NCBI GenBank assembly: GCA_050249235.1 | Contig: JBFWQW010000095.1 | Span: 1-11,118 of the forward strand | Reading direction: 5' to 3' | DNA: 11,118 nucleotides | Origin: JAEKLB01 sp050249235 | GTDB taxonomy: Bacteria > Actinomycetota > Acidimicrobiia > Acidimicrobiales > CADCSY01 | Shown: positions 6,037 to 11,118 of the stretch, one piece after another | Layout of the letters: the number at the start of each line of letters is the position of its first letter | Position numbering within the stretch: position 1 is the first letter of the stretch | Notes under the pieces: model-generated | Seen by the model: the letters and a program-made list of their open reading frames with translations, nothing else | What the model was told of the DNA's origin: nothing | Database searches by the model: none | Translations under genes and position numbers: made by a program

Positions 6037-6804
6037 ATGGCGAGCGACGGCGAGGCCCGGTCGGTGTCCGACGGCTGGCTCCGCCGTCGTGCCCGGATCT
6101 CCTTCGAGATCGAGCGGGCCGCCCTCGAGCTCTTCGCCAGCCGCTCCGCTGACGAGGTGACGGTCGAGGAGATCGCCCGGGCGGCGGGGATCTCGAAGCG
6201 CACGTTCTTCCGGTACTTCCCCTCCCGGGACGACGTGATCGCGGCGCTCCCGATGCGCCACGTCCGGCGCCTCTGCGAGCGGTTCGCGGCCCGCCCACCG
6301 GGCGAGGCGGTGCTCGACGCCTTCATCGCGGCCGTCATCGAGGAGGACGCCGAGGAGACCCAGGACGACCTCATCCTCCTCTGGGGCCGGGCGGTGCTCC
6401 CCGTCCTCCCGCCGGAGGAGGGTCGGGTCACGAACTCCATGGTGGATGCGTACGGCGCCGTCATCGCCGCCCGCACCGGCCTGCACCCCGACGACGCCCG
6501 GGTCCAGGTCTGGGCCACGGCCATCGCCAGCATCTCGGGCTGGGCCTTCCTGCGCTGGCTCGAGGTGGGCGGCAACCGCTCCGTCGTGCTGGTCGACTCG
6601 CTGGCGATGCTCGGCGACCTGACCCGGGCAGGCGCCGGTTCGGCGGGCACGTCGAGGCGACCGGCCCTGGAGAAGACGGCGAAGAAGACGGCGGCGGCGA
6701 AGAAGACGGCGAAGAAGACGGCGGCGGCGAAGAAGACGGCGCCGAGGAAGGCGGCGGTGAAGAAGGCGGCTGGCCGACCCCCTCGGCGGGACGGGCGGGC
6801 CTGA
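6037..6804 (+). CDS. TetR family transcriptional regulator with histone-H1-like C-terminal tail
   Basis: A 255-residue regulator. Residues of about 20-68 form the TetR DNA-binding domain: IEIARAALELFA-like helix 1 (EIERAALELFA here), then VTVEEIARAAGISKRTFFRYFPSRDDVI, with the recognition helix at about 52-60. The middle (about 75-205) is the divergent helical ligand-binding and dimer domain. From residue 212 to the end the protein carries an added basic tail of KKTA and AAAKKTA units, ending in GRPPRR, with 12 lysines and few acidic residues. Such tails are known on histone H1, on mycobacterial HupB and on other nucleoid proteins; they are unusual on TetR proteins, which typically end near 200 residues. 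The start is the ATG at 6037; GTG 6028 in frame is an alternative. It probably represses its own gene and the preceding dehydrogenase (inference). Confidence 0.88.
   Translation: MASDGEARSVSDGWLRRRARISFEIERAALELFASRSADEVTVEEIARAAGISKRTFFRYFPSRDDVIAALPMRHVRRLCERFAARPPGEAVLDAFIAAVIEEDAEETQDDLILLWGRAVLPVLPPEEGRVTNSMVDAYGAVIAARTGLHPDDARVQVWATAIASISGWAFLRWLEVGGNRSVVLVDSLAMLGDLTRAGAGSAGTSRRPALEKTAKKTAAAKKTAKKTAAAKKTAPRKAAVKKAAGRPPRRDGRA
6670..6741 (+). repeat. 30-bp coding tandem repeat, about 2.4 copies (KKTAAAKKTA)
   Basis: Two perfect 30-base copies lie at 6682-6711 and 6712-6741, preceded by a 12-base partial copy with one change at 6670-6681. Each full copy encodes KKTAAAKKTA in the C-terminal tail of the TetR protein. 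The exact DNA identity, including every third base, points to recent duplication or slippage, so tail length may vary between strains. Confidence 0.9.
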
Positions 6805-6808
6805 AGGC

Positions 6809-6839
6809 GCCCCCCCCCGGGGGCATCGGCGGCCATGCC
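6809..6839 (+). terminator. C9/G5 hairpin after the TetR gene
   Basis: A run of nine C (6810-6818) and five G (6819-6823) gives a six-base stem, GCCCCC (6809-6814) with GGGGGC (6819-6824). A second, alternative stem pairs GGCAT (6822-6826) with ATGCC (6835-6839). It lies five bases after the TetR stop and may limit read-through into the ferredoxin gene. There is no T tract. Confidence 0.35.
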
Positions 6840-6927
6840 GGGCGGCACGGAGACCGAGCGGAGGCATCGCTCGGACGTCATGGCCGACCGCGACGCCAGC
6901 CGTGACGCCGGGAACAGCGATCCGGCA

Positions 6928-6944
6928 ACGATTTCTGGCATCGT
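6928..6944. promoter_or_regulatory. Short inverted repeat upstream of the ferredoxin gene
   Basis: ACGAT (6928-6932) and ATCGT (6940-6944) form a perfect five-base inverted repeat around seven bases. It is in the 165-base gap between the TetR stop and the ferredoxin start, the least GC-rich spot of that gap. It could be an operator; by size alone it may also be chance. Confidence 0.25.
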
Positions 6945-6969
6945 GGTCGGCGAGCCCGGGAGGCACGCG

Positions 6970-7164
6970 ATGAAGGTGACCGTCGACCGCAGCCGATGCA
7001 CCGGGCACGGCCGCTGCTACGTGCTCGTGCCGGAGGTCTTCTCGGCCGACGACGACGGCTACAGCGTCGTCCTCGAGCAGGAGGTGCCCGCGGAGCTCGA
7101 GAGCCGGGCCCAGCTGGGCGAGGCGAACTGCCCGGAGCGGGCGATCACCTGCGAGCGGACCTGA
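6970..7164 (+). CDS. Ferredoxin of the CxxHxxC...CP type ([3Fe-4S] expected)
   Basis: A 64-residue ferredoxin. Cluster ligands are Cys10 and Cys16 in CTGHGRC and Cys54 followed by Pro55; His13 occupies the place of the second cysteine of the canonical CxxCxxC motif. Mycobacterial and Streptomyces ferredoxins with this CX2HX2C...CP pattern usually carry a 3Fe-4S cluster and pass electrons to cytochrome P450s or Rieske-type oxygenases. An extra Cys61 lies near the end. The start at ATG 6970 is supported by GGGAGG (6958-6963) six bases upstream; a longer frame from 6835 has no such site and no homology-like sequence. No P450 or ferredoxin reductase lies in the window, so the partner must be encoded elsewhere. 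It follows the TetR gene and precedes a small orphan by 20 bases, probably in one transcript with it. Confidence 0.88.
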   Translation: MKVTVDRSRCTGHGRCYVLVPEVFSADDDGYSVVLEQEVPAELESRAQLGEANCPERAITCERT

Positions 7165-7184
7165 GCGGGGGAGGAGCGCGAGTC

Positions 7185-7529
7185 ATGGCCCTGCCCGACG
7201 GCTGCGAGCTGACGCCGAGCCACCTGGTCTTCTGGGAGCTGGCCACCCCCGACCAGCTCGCCGACACGGACCGGCTCTACGAGTTCTGCTGCACGGTCGC
7301 CTGCACCAACGGGCTGCGGCCCCTCGGCGCGGTCGACGTGGTCGCCCACCCCTTCCCCGACCTCGGCCCGGCCGAGGTGCTGGCCTGGGGCAACCGGGCG
7401 CTGACGGCCGAGGCCGGGCGGGACTACGCGTCGGCCGGCTACGTCCTGTGCGAGCTCCGGCTCCCGGTGCAGCCCATGGGTGCCGCCGTGCCGCCGGGCG
7501 TGGCGGTCGCCCGCCCGCCCGGGGCCTGA
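7185..7529 (+). CDS. Small orphan protein, cysteine-containing
   Basis: A 114-residue protein I do not recognise. The start is ATG 7185 with GGAGGAG (7170-7176) eight bases upstream. It carries five cysteines: Cys7, a CCxxxC cluster at 35, 36 and 40, and Cys89. The sequence is otherwise mixed hydrophobic with several acidic residues, and ends in a Pro/Ala-rich segment (PPGVAVARPPGA). No signal peptide or membrane helix is seen. Its 20-base distance from the ferredoxin stop suggests co-translation from one mRNA, so a role linked to that electron carrier is possible (inference). The CCxxxC group could bind a metal or form disulfides, but spacing does not match a known cluster motif. Third-position GC is high and the ribosome-binding site is good, so it is very likely a real gene. 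Confidence 0.72.
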   Translation: MALPDGCELTPSHLVFWELATPDQLADTDRLYEFCCTVACTNGLRPLGAVDVVAHPFPDLGPAEVLAWGNRALTAEAGRDYASAGYVLCELRLPVQPMGAAVPPGVAVARPPGA

Positions 7530-7539
7530 CGTCGGCCGC

Positions 7540-8001
7540 TCACGCGGAGGCGCGGCTCCGGAGGACCTCGAGCGCACCGTCGGCGTGGGCGTTCATGTTC
7601 GTCTGGCTGTCGAGCACGGCCAGGAGCGTGCGGTCGGTGTCGATGACGAACGTGGTCCGGCGGTTGGGCCCGACCCGGAACATCCTCCGCACGCCGAGCG
7701 CGCCGGCGACGGCGCGATCGGGGTCGGAGAGGAGGGGGAAGTCGAAGGTGTGCTTCTCCGAGAACTGGCGCTGCTTGTCGACCTCGTCGGCGCTGATGCC
7801 CACCCGCTGGGCCCCGACGGCCTCGAACTCGCCCCTGAGGTCGCGGAAGTGGCAGCTCTCCTTCGTGCACCCGCCGGTCATGGCGGCCGGATAGAAGAAC
7901 AGGACGACCGGGCCGCCGGCGGCCAGCAGGTCGCTGAGACGCCGGGGCGTGCCGGTCTCGTCGGGCAGCTCGAAGTCGGCGACCACCTCACCAACCTGCA
8001 T
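7540..8001 (-). CDS. bcp: Thioredoxin-dependent peroxiredoxin, Bcp/PrxQ family
   Basis: A 153-residue peroxiredoxin that reduces hydrogen peroxide and organic hydroperoxides with electrons from thioredoxin. The N-terminus, VGEVVADFELPDETG, and the core FFYPAAMTGGCTKESC are typical. The peroxidatic Cys is Cys45 and the resolving Cys is Cys50, five residues later, as in atypical 2-Cys PrxQ enzymes; Thr42 is the conserved active-site Thr. The usual Pro before the Cys is replaced (TGGC rather than TPGC). FSEKHTFDFPLLSD and a later Arg in PNRRTTFVID complete the family pattern. The start at 8001 is set by GAGGAGG four bases upstream; a longer frame to 8160 is non-coding in character. It is transcribed divergently from a QorB-like gene, with shared inverted motifs between them. 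The cytoplasm is the expected location. Confidence 0.9.
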   Translation of the reverse strand: MQVGEVVADFELPDETGTPRRLSDLLAAGGPVVLFFYPAAMTGGCTKESCHFRDLRGEFEAVGAQRVGISADEVDKQRQFSEKHTFDFPLLSDPDRAVAGALGVRRMFRVGPNRRTTFVIDTDRTLLAVLDSQTNMNAHADGALEVLRSRASA

Positions 8002-8056
8002 GGATCCTCCTCGGGGCGGTCGAGCGGCGTGGGCCGGCTCGCGGCGAACCTGTCGT

Positions 8057-8163
8057 GGGGTGACAGTCTGGCCGGGGCCGGCCCGGGCCGCACCGCGCCC
8101 CGCCCTCGAGGAGGCGTGCCGCGCCCCGGGGTGACGCCCGGCAGACTGTCGGCCCGTCACCCC
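8057..8163. promoter_or_regulatory. Paired inverted motifs in the bcp/qorB divergent spacer
   Basis: GACAGTCTG (8062-8070) recurs inverted as CAGACTGTC (8142-8150); with flanks, 14 of 15 bases match. GGGGTGAC occurs at 8057-8064 and 8128-8135, and inverted at 8156-8163. Each motif copy therefore faces one of the two divergent genes. CAGACT could be the -10 of each promoter, starting transcription near 8058 (minus) and 8154 (plus), but no matching -35 elements are visible. Alternatively each copy is an operator for a common regulator. GGGGTGAC (8128-8135) with GTCACCCC (8156-8163) can also form an eight-base stem. Confidence 0.55.
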
Positions 8164-8255
8164 ATCGGGCCACGAGCACCGATCCCGACGTCCCCGGTTC
8201 CCGATCCCGATTCCCGACCCCCCTCGTCGGCACCGACCGCAAGGAGTACCTCCCC

Positions 8256-9119
8256 ATGACCATCGTCGTCACCGGCGCGACCGGCAACCTCGGCGGCGTC
8301 GTCGTCGACTCCCTCCTCCGTCGGGGCGTGCCCGCCGGCGAGATCGTGGCCGCCGGCCGCGACCGGGACCGGCTGGCGGCGCTGGCCGGCAAGGGCGTGC
8401 GCACGGCCACCATCGAGCTCGGCGATCCGGCTTCGCTGCGGGCCGCGTTCGAGGGCGCCGAGCGGATGCTGCTGGTGTCCGGCAACGAGATCGGCAACCG
8501 GGTGGCGCTGCACACCAACGCCATCGAGGCGGCCGGTGACGCCGGTGTCGGCCACGTCGTCTACACGAGCTTCCCGAAGGCGGCCACCACGTCGATCCTG
8601 CTGGCGGCCGAGCACCGGGGCACCGAGGAGGCGTTGGCGGCGTCGGGCCTGCCGGCCACCGTCCTCCGCAACAACATCTACCTCGAGAACTACGCCGGCC
8701 GGGCGGCCGAGCACGTGGCCAGCGGGACGATCCTCGGCAGTGCCGGTGAGGGACGGATCTGCTCGGTGCTGCGGGACGAGCTGGCCGAGGCCGCGGCCGC
8801 GGTGCTGACCACCGACGGGCACGAGGGCGCGGTCTACGAGCTCGGCGGGGAGGGGTTCACCCTGGCCGAGCTGGCCGCGGCGATCGCGACCCGGTCGGGC
8901 CGGCCCGTCGAGTACCGCGACCTCCCGGTCGACGAGTTCAAGGGCGTCCTGCTGGGGGCCGGCCTCCCGGAAGCCTTCGCCACCATCCTCGCCGACAGCG
9001 ACCGGGGCGCCGCCCAGGGAGAGCTGGACGTCCCCCCGGACGACCTGCAGCGCCTGCTCGGCCGGCCCGCCACGACCATGGCCGAGGCGGTCACGGCCGC
9101 CCTGGCCGGCTCGGGCTAG
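8256..9119 (+). CDS. qorB: NAD(P)H:quinone oxidoreductase, QorB/YtfG-like (NmrA-type SDR)
   Basis: A 287-residue atypical SDR very close in pattern and length to Escherichia coli QorB (286 residues), which reduces quinones with NADPH. The dinucleotide-binding loop is TGATGNLGG (Gly7, Gly10, Gly13). Further agreement along the whole length includes ERMLLVSGNEIGNR, VVYTSFPKA, LLAAEHRGTEEALAASGL, LRNNIYLENYA, the GSAGEGRI turn, HEGAVYELGGEGFTLAELA, ILADSDRGA and a final GRPATTMAEAV. The start at ATG 8256 has AAGGAG (8241-8246) nine bases upstream. Quinone reduction protects against redox cycling, which fits the divergent peroxiredoxin and the thioredoxin-like gene downstream. QorR-like MarR/HxlR regulators often sit next to qorB genes, but none is encoded here. 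Confidence 0.88.
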   Translation: MTIVVTGATGNLGGVVVDSLLRRGVPAGEIVAAGRDRDRLAALAGKGVRTATIELGDPASLRAAFEGAERMLLVSGNEIGNRVALHTNAIEAAGDAGVGHVVYTSFPKAATTSILLAAEHRGTEEALAASGLPATVLRNNIYLENYAGRAAEHVASGTILGSAGEGRICSVLRDELAEAAAAVLTTDGHEGAVYELGGEGFTLAELAAAIATRSGRPVEYRDLPVDEFKGVLLGAGLPEAFATILADSDRGAAQGELDVPPDDLQRLLGRPATTMAEAVTAALAGSG

Positions 9120-9120
9120 C

Positions 9121-9149
9121 CGCCGCGACCGGGCCGCGGCGCGGCCGGG
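9121..9149 (+). terminator. GC-rich hairpin after the qorB-like gene
   Basis: Directly after the TAG stop, CGCCGC (9121-9126) can pair with GCGGCG (9136-9141), and alternatively GGCCGC with GCGGCC around GGC within 9129-9149. There is no T tract. A terminator is the likely role by position only. Confidence 0.35.
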
Positions 9150-9262
9150 CAGGGCGACCTGTCCGGAGGCGGGGGCACCGCCTCGCTGACGGTCGCCGCG
9201 TGGCGCGGGAGCGAGCCGTACCGGAGTTCCGCTCGTCGCCGCCCGGCGTGGGAAGCTCTGCG

Positions 9263-9283
9263 TCGGTGCCGTCTCGGCACCGA
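9263..9283 (+). promoter_or_regulatory. Perfect 9-bp stem-loop upstream of the redoxin gene
   Basis: TCGGTGCCG (9263-9271) and CGGCACCGA (9275-9283) form a perfect nine-base stem with the three-base loop TCT. It lies 48 bases before the GTG at 9331 in the 211-base spacer after the qorB-like gene. It may be a leader hairpin, a repressor palindrome or a second terminator; no T tract follows. Confidence 0.45.
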
Positions 9284-9330
9284 TCTCGGGGCCGGGCGGG
9301 AACGGGCCGGCCACAGACGGAGGAGCGATC

Positions 9331-9960
9331 GTGACGGGTGTCGCGCGAGGCGGGTCGAGCTGGCCCCTGGAGGGAGCCCTCCTCACGGAGGTCATGGCGC
9401 CGGGCCCGATCCATTCGTCCGTCCACGCCTTCCCGGTCGAGAACATGGTCCACGCCACCCCGCTCGCGGGTCGCACCCTGCCGGCGCCGATCGCGGTCGG
9501 TGACCGGGCGCCCGACTTCGCGCTCATCGGCCCGGACGGCGTCACCCGGACGCTGGCCGACTTCGCCGGACGGCCGCTGGTCCTGCGCCTCTCGCGCGCC
9601 GTGACCGAGCTCCTCGTGTGCCCGCTCTGCACGCCGGGGCTCCGGGAGTTCAACGCCATCCACGGCGACTTCGCCGCCGCCGGCCTGCAGCTGGCGGTGG
9701 TGTTCAGCACCTCGCCGGAGGTCACCGCCCGCATCCCGGCCGCGCACGGCCTCGAGTACGGCCTCCACGCCGACCCGACCTGGGGCCTCTACCGGGCCTA
9801 CGGCACCGGTCACGTGCTCTTCGCGCCCCGGCAGGCGTGGGCGATCGTCGACGGCGAGGGCGTCGTGCGCTGGCTGTGGCGCCTCGGCGACGCCGGCGGC
9901 ACCAGGGTGCCGCTCCCGAGCGAGGTGCTCGCCGTCGCCCGGGAGCTGTTCCCTTCGTGA
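9331..9960 (+). CDS. Thioredoxin-fold redoxin / peroxiredoxin-like protein
   Basis: A 209-residue protein of the AhpC-TSA/redoxin type. The fold signature runs from VGDRAPDFALIGPDGVTRTL (from residue 56) through FAGRPLVLRL, then CPLC (Cys97 and Cys100), GLREFNAIHGDFAAAGLQL and VVFSTSPE, to a C-terminal AIVDGEGVVRWLWR. The CxxC pair is placed where related proteins carry the resolving or redox pair, but the residues before it (AVTELLV) do not match the usual GxWCP or PxxxTxxC motifs, so peroxidase or disulfide-reductase activity is uncertain. The start is GTG 9331, because GGAGGAG (9319-9325) precedes it by five bases; this gives an N-terminal extension of about 55 residues with no signal peptide. 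The next gene overlaps its stop by four bases. It probably works in the cytoplasm in redox repair or detoxification. Confidence 0.78.
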   Translation: MTGVARGGSSWPLEGALLTEVMAPGPIHSSVHAFPVENMVHATPLAGRTLPAPIAVGDRAPDFALIGPDGVTRTLADFAGRPLVLRLSRAVTELLVCPLCTPGLREFNAIHGDFAAAGLQLAVVFSTSPEVTARIPAAHGLEYGLHADPTWGLYRAYGTGHVLFAPRQAWAIVDGEGVVRWLWRLGDAGGTRVPLPSEVLAVARELFPS

Positions 9961-10517
9961 CGGTGTCGTCGCTCGACGAGCTCTCGGTCGGCGACGACGT
10001 CTGGTGCCTGGCGTCGCTCGGTGTCCCGTACACGGTCACCGGGCTCGACCCGGAGGCCGGTCGGCTCACGATCTCGCCCCACCCGGCGATGGCCGGCACC
10101 GCCCGGCCGGTGACGCTCACGGGCGACGCCCTCTGGCTCGTGACGACGGAGCGATGGGCCCAGGTCTGGGACTGGCCCGACCGGGCCGGCGAGCGCTACG
10201 AGGAGGTCGTCGACCGCTTCGTCGCGTCGAACCCCCCGGGCGAGGTCGTACAGGGCTACTTCCTCGACACCGCCATCGGCGCCACCAACCAGGGGTTCCT
10301 GACGCCGAACCCGAAGACGGCGATGGCCTTCGAGATCCAGCCTCCCACCCCCGGCTTCGGCCAGGTCCGGGTGCGCCCGGTCACTGCCGGCGCCGAGGGC
10401 TGGGTCCGGGTGGGCCCGAACGTGCCGCTCCGGGTCGGGATGACCTGGTACCGCTGGTCGCTCTCGTTCGGCGAGCTCGTCCTCAACTGGCCCGACTTCG
10501 CCCCTCCGGACGCCTGA
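9957..10517 (+). CDS. Orphan protein, tryptophan-rich, coupled to the redoxin gene
   Basis: A 186-residue protein I do not recognise. It starts at GTG 9957, inside the GTGA overlap with the redoxin stop, so translation is likely coupled; the longer frame upstream is a shadow. It begins with SLDELSVGDDVWCLASLG, a beta-rich opening like small barrel or SH3-like domains, and contains nine tryptophans, among them VWDW at about 62-65 and TWYRW near 162-166. One Cys (in VWCL) is present. The second half, PTPGFGQVRVRPVTAGAEGWVRVGPNVPL, is also beta-rich. There is no signal peptide, membrane helix or catalytic motif. The HAD phosphatase gene begins three bases after its stop, so three genes probably share one transcript. 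Its function may relate to the redoxin, but nothing in the sequence proves it. Confidence 0.75.
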   Translation: MTVSSLDELSVGDDVWCLASLGVPYTVTGLDPEAGRLTISPHPAMAGTARPVTLTGDALWLVTTERWAQVWDWPDRAGERYEEVVDRFVASNPPGEVVQGYFLDTAIGATNQGFLTPNPKTAMAFEIQPPTPGFGQVRVRPVTAGAEGWVRVGPNVPLRVGMTWYRWSLSFGELVLNWPDFAPPDA

Positions 10518-10520
10518 CCC

Positions 10521-11118
10521 GTGAAGGTCGTGCGGGCCGTGGGGGACAGGGGCGCGGTGGCGTTCGACCTCGACGGGTGTCTGATCGACTCCAGGCCGGC
10601 GATCCTCCCGTCCGTCCGGGCCGCGCTGGTGAGCGAAGGCCTGCCCGCCCTGCCGGACGGGGAGATCCTCTGGCTGATCGGTCCGCCCCTGCTCACGGGC
10701 TTCGCCGAGCTGCTCGCCCGCCTGGGCGGCGACCCGGCCGCGGCTCCCCGCCTCCTCGACGCCTACCGGGCCGACTACCGGGAGACGATGTTCGAGCGGA
10801 CCACGGCCTTCCCCGGCATGCCCGAGGCGCTCGCCGCGGTGGCCGCCACCCGGCCGGTCTGTGTCGTCACCTCGAAGCCGGCGCCGCTGGCCGCCGCGCT
10901 CGTCGACCACCTCGGCCTGGGAAGCCTCCTCGCCTTCGTCGAGGGTCCCGCCCTGGACGCCGGTCACGAGCCGAAGGGCGTGACCCTGGGTCGGGCCATG
11001 GCCTCGCTCGACATCTCGGTGATGGTGGGCGACCGCCACCACGACGTCGACGCCGGCCGGCAGCACGGGCTCCGCACCGTCGGCGTGACCTGGGGGATCG
11101 GCAGCCCGGACGAGTTCG
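10521..11118 (+). CDS. HAD superfamily hydrolase, phosphoglycolate-phosphatase-like, 3' end outside window
   Basis: The first 199 codons of a haloacid-dehalogenase-fold phosphatase (subclass IA). Motif I is DLDGCLIDS, with nucleophile Asp16 and acid/base Asp18; Cys20 replaces the very common Thr. Motif II is VTSKP (Thr117/Ser118), motif III is Lys152 in EPKG, and motif IV is GDRHHDVDAG with Asp171 and Asp175. The helical cap lies at about 25-95. Family members dephosphorylate phosphoglycolate, sugar phosphates or nucleotides. The start at GTG 10521, three bases after the previous stop, is chosen for operon spacing; GTG 10557, which begins just before motif I and has GGGGGACAGGGG upstream, is a real alternative. 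The frame is open at the window end, where roughly the last 20-30 residues are likely missing. Confidence 0.87.
   Translation, partial: MKVVRAVGDRGAVAFDLDGCLIDSRPAILPSVRAALVSEGLPALPDGEILWLIGPPLLTGFAELLARLGGDPAAAPRLLDAYRADYRETMFERTTAFPGMPEALAAVAATRPVCVVTSKPAPLAAALVDHLGLGSLLAFVEGPALDAGHEPKGVTLGRAMASLDISVMVGDRHHDVDAGRQHGLRTVGVTWGIGSPDEF

Noticed and set aside
6670..6741. CRISPR or other spacer array
   Set aside because: The 30-base units are contiguous, without spacers, and are in frame inside the TetR coding sequence.
6835..6969. Longer start of the ferredoxin (ATG 6835)
   Set aside because: The extension is not ferredoxin-like and has no ribosome-binding site, whereas ATG 6970 has GGGAGG at the right distance and gives the normal family length.
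4996..7008. Open frame of 670 codons on the minus strand
   Set aside because: It lies opposite the dehydrogenase, TetR and ferredoxin genes, which have clear motifs. Its translation is rich in Arg, Gly, Pro and His, typical of an antisense shadow in GC-rich DNA.
8002..8160. N-terminal extension of the peroxiredoxin
   Set aside because: It covers the regulatory spacer and reads as Arg/Gly/Ala filler. GAGGAGG just before 8001 and the family N-terminus settle the start.
8157..9734. Open frame of 525 codons on the minus strand
   Set aside because: It is antisense to the qorB-like and redoxin genes and shows low-complexity Arg/Gly/Ala sequence with no domain.

Overview
The window is very GC-rich, densely coding DNA with strong third-position G/C. 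It looks like chromosomal DNA of a high-GC actinobacterium, possibly of the Acidimicrobiia (inference). The pointers are a TIGR03085-type mycothiol-transferase-like protein, a CxxHxxC ferredoxin of the kind known from mycobacteria and relatives, GTG starts with 4-base GTGA overlaps, and a leaderless-looking promoter. I see no rRNA, tRNA, insertion sequence, integrase or CRISPR array.

Layout. (1) 1-1760, plus strand: the 3' part of an APH-fold phosphotransferase, translationally coupled to an alpha/beta hydrolase. (2) 1803-2495, minus strand: a TIGR03085/MDMPI-like metal-binding protein, convergent with (1) across a hairpin. (3) 2704-4870, plus strand: a probable two-gene operon of a beta-propeller-like protein and a protein with SbsA-type Ig-like domains, neither with a visible signal peptide. 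(4) 4871-5070: a nested hairpin followed by a good -35/-10 promoter. (5) 5071-7529, plus strand: a short-chain dehydrogenase resembling 3-alpha-hydroxysteroid dehydrogenases, a TetR regulator with a histone-H1-like Lys/Ala tail, a 3Fe-4S-type ferredoxin and a small cysteine-containing orphan. (6) 7540-8001, minus strand: a Bcp/PrxQ peroxiredoxin, divergent from a QorB-type NAD(P)H:quinone oxidoreductase (8256-9119, plus). The spacer between them carries the same motif twice in inverted orientation. (7) 9331-11118, plus strand: a thioredoxin-fold redoxin, an overlapping orphan gene and the 5' part of a HAD phosphatase.

How the genes may work together (inference). Region 5 reads as a small catabolic or redox module: a dehydrogenase for a hydrophobic alcohol or ketone, a regulator, and a ferredoxin that would normally serve a cytochrome P450 or similar oxygenase not present here. 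Regions 6 and 7 gather thiol peroxidase, quinone reductase and thioredoxin-like functions, suggesting an oxidative or electrophile stress neighbourhood. The least explained pieces are the propeller/Ig-like pair, the tailed TetR protein, the two orphans at 7185-7529 and 9957-10517, and the symmetric motif pair at 8057-8163.
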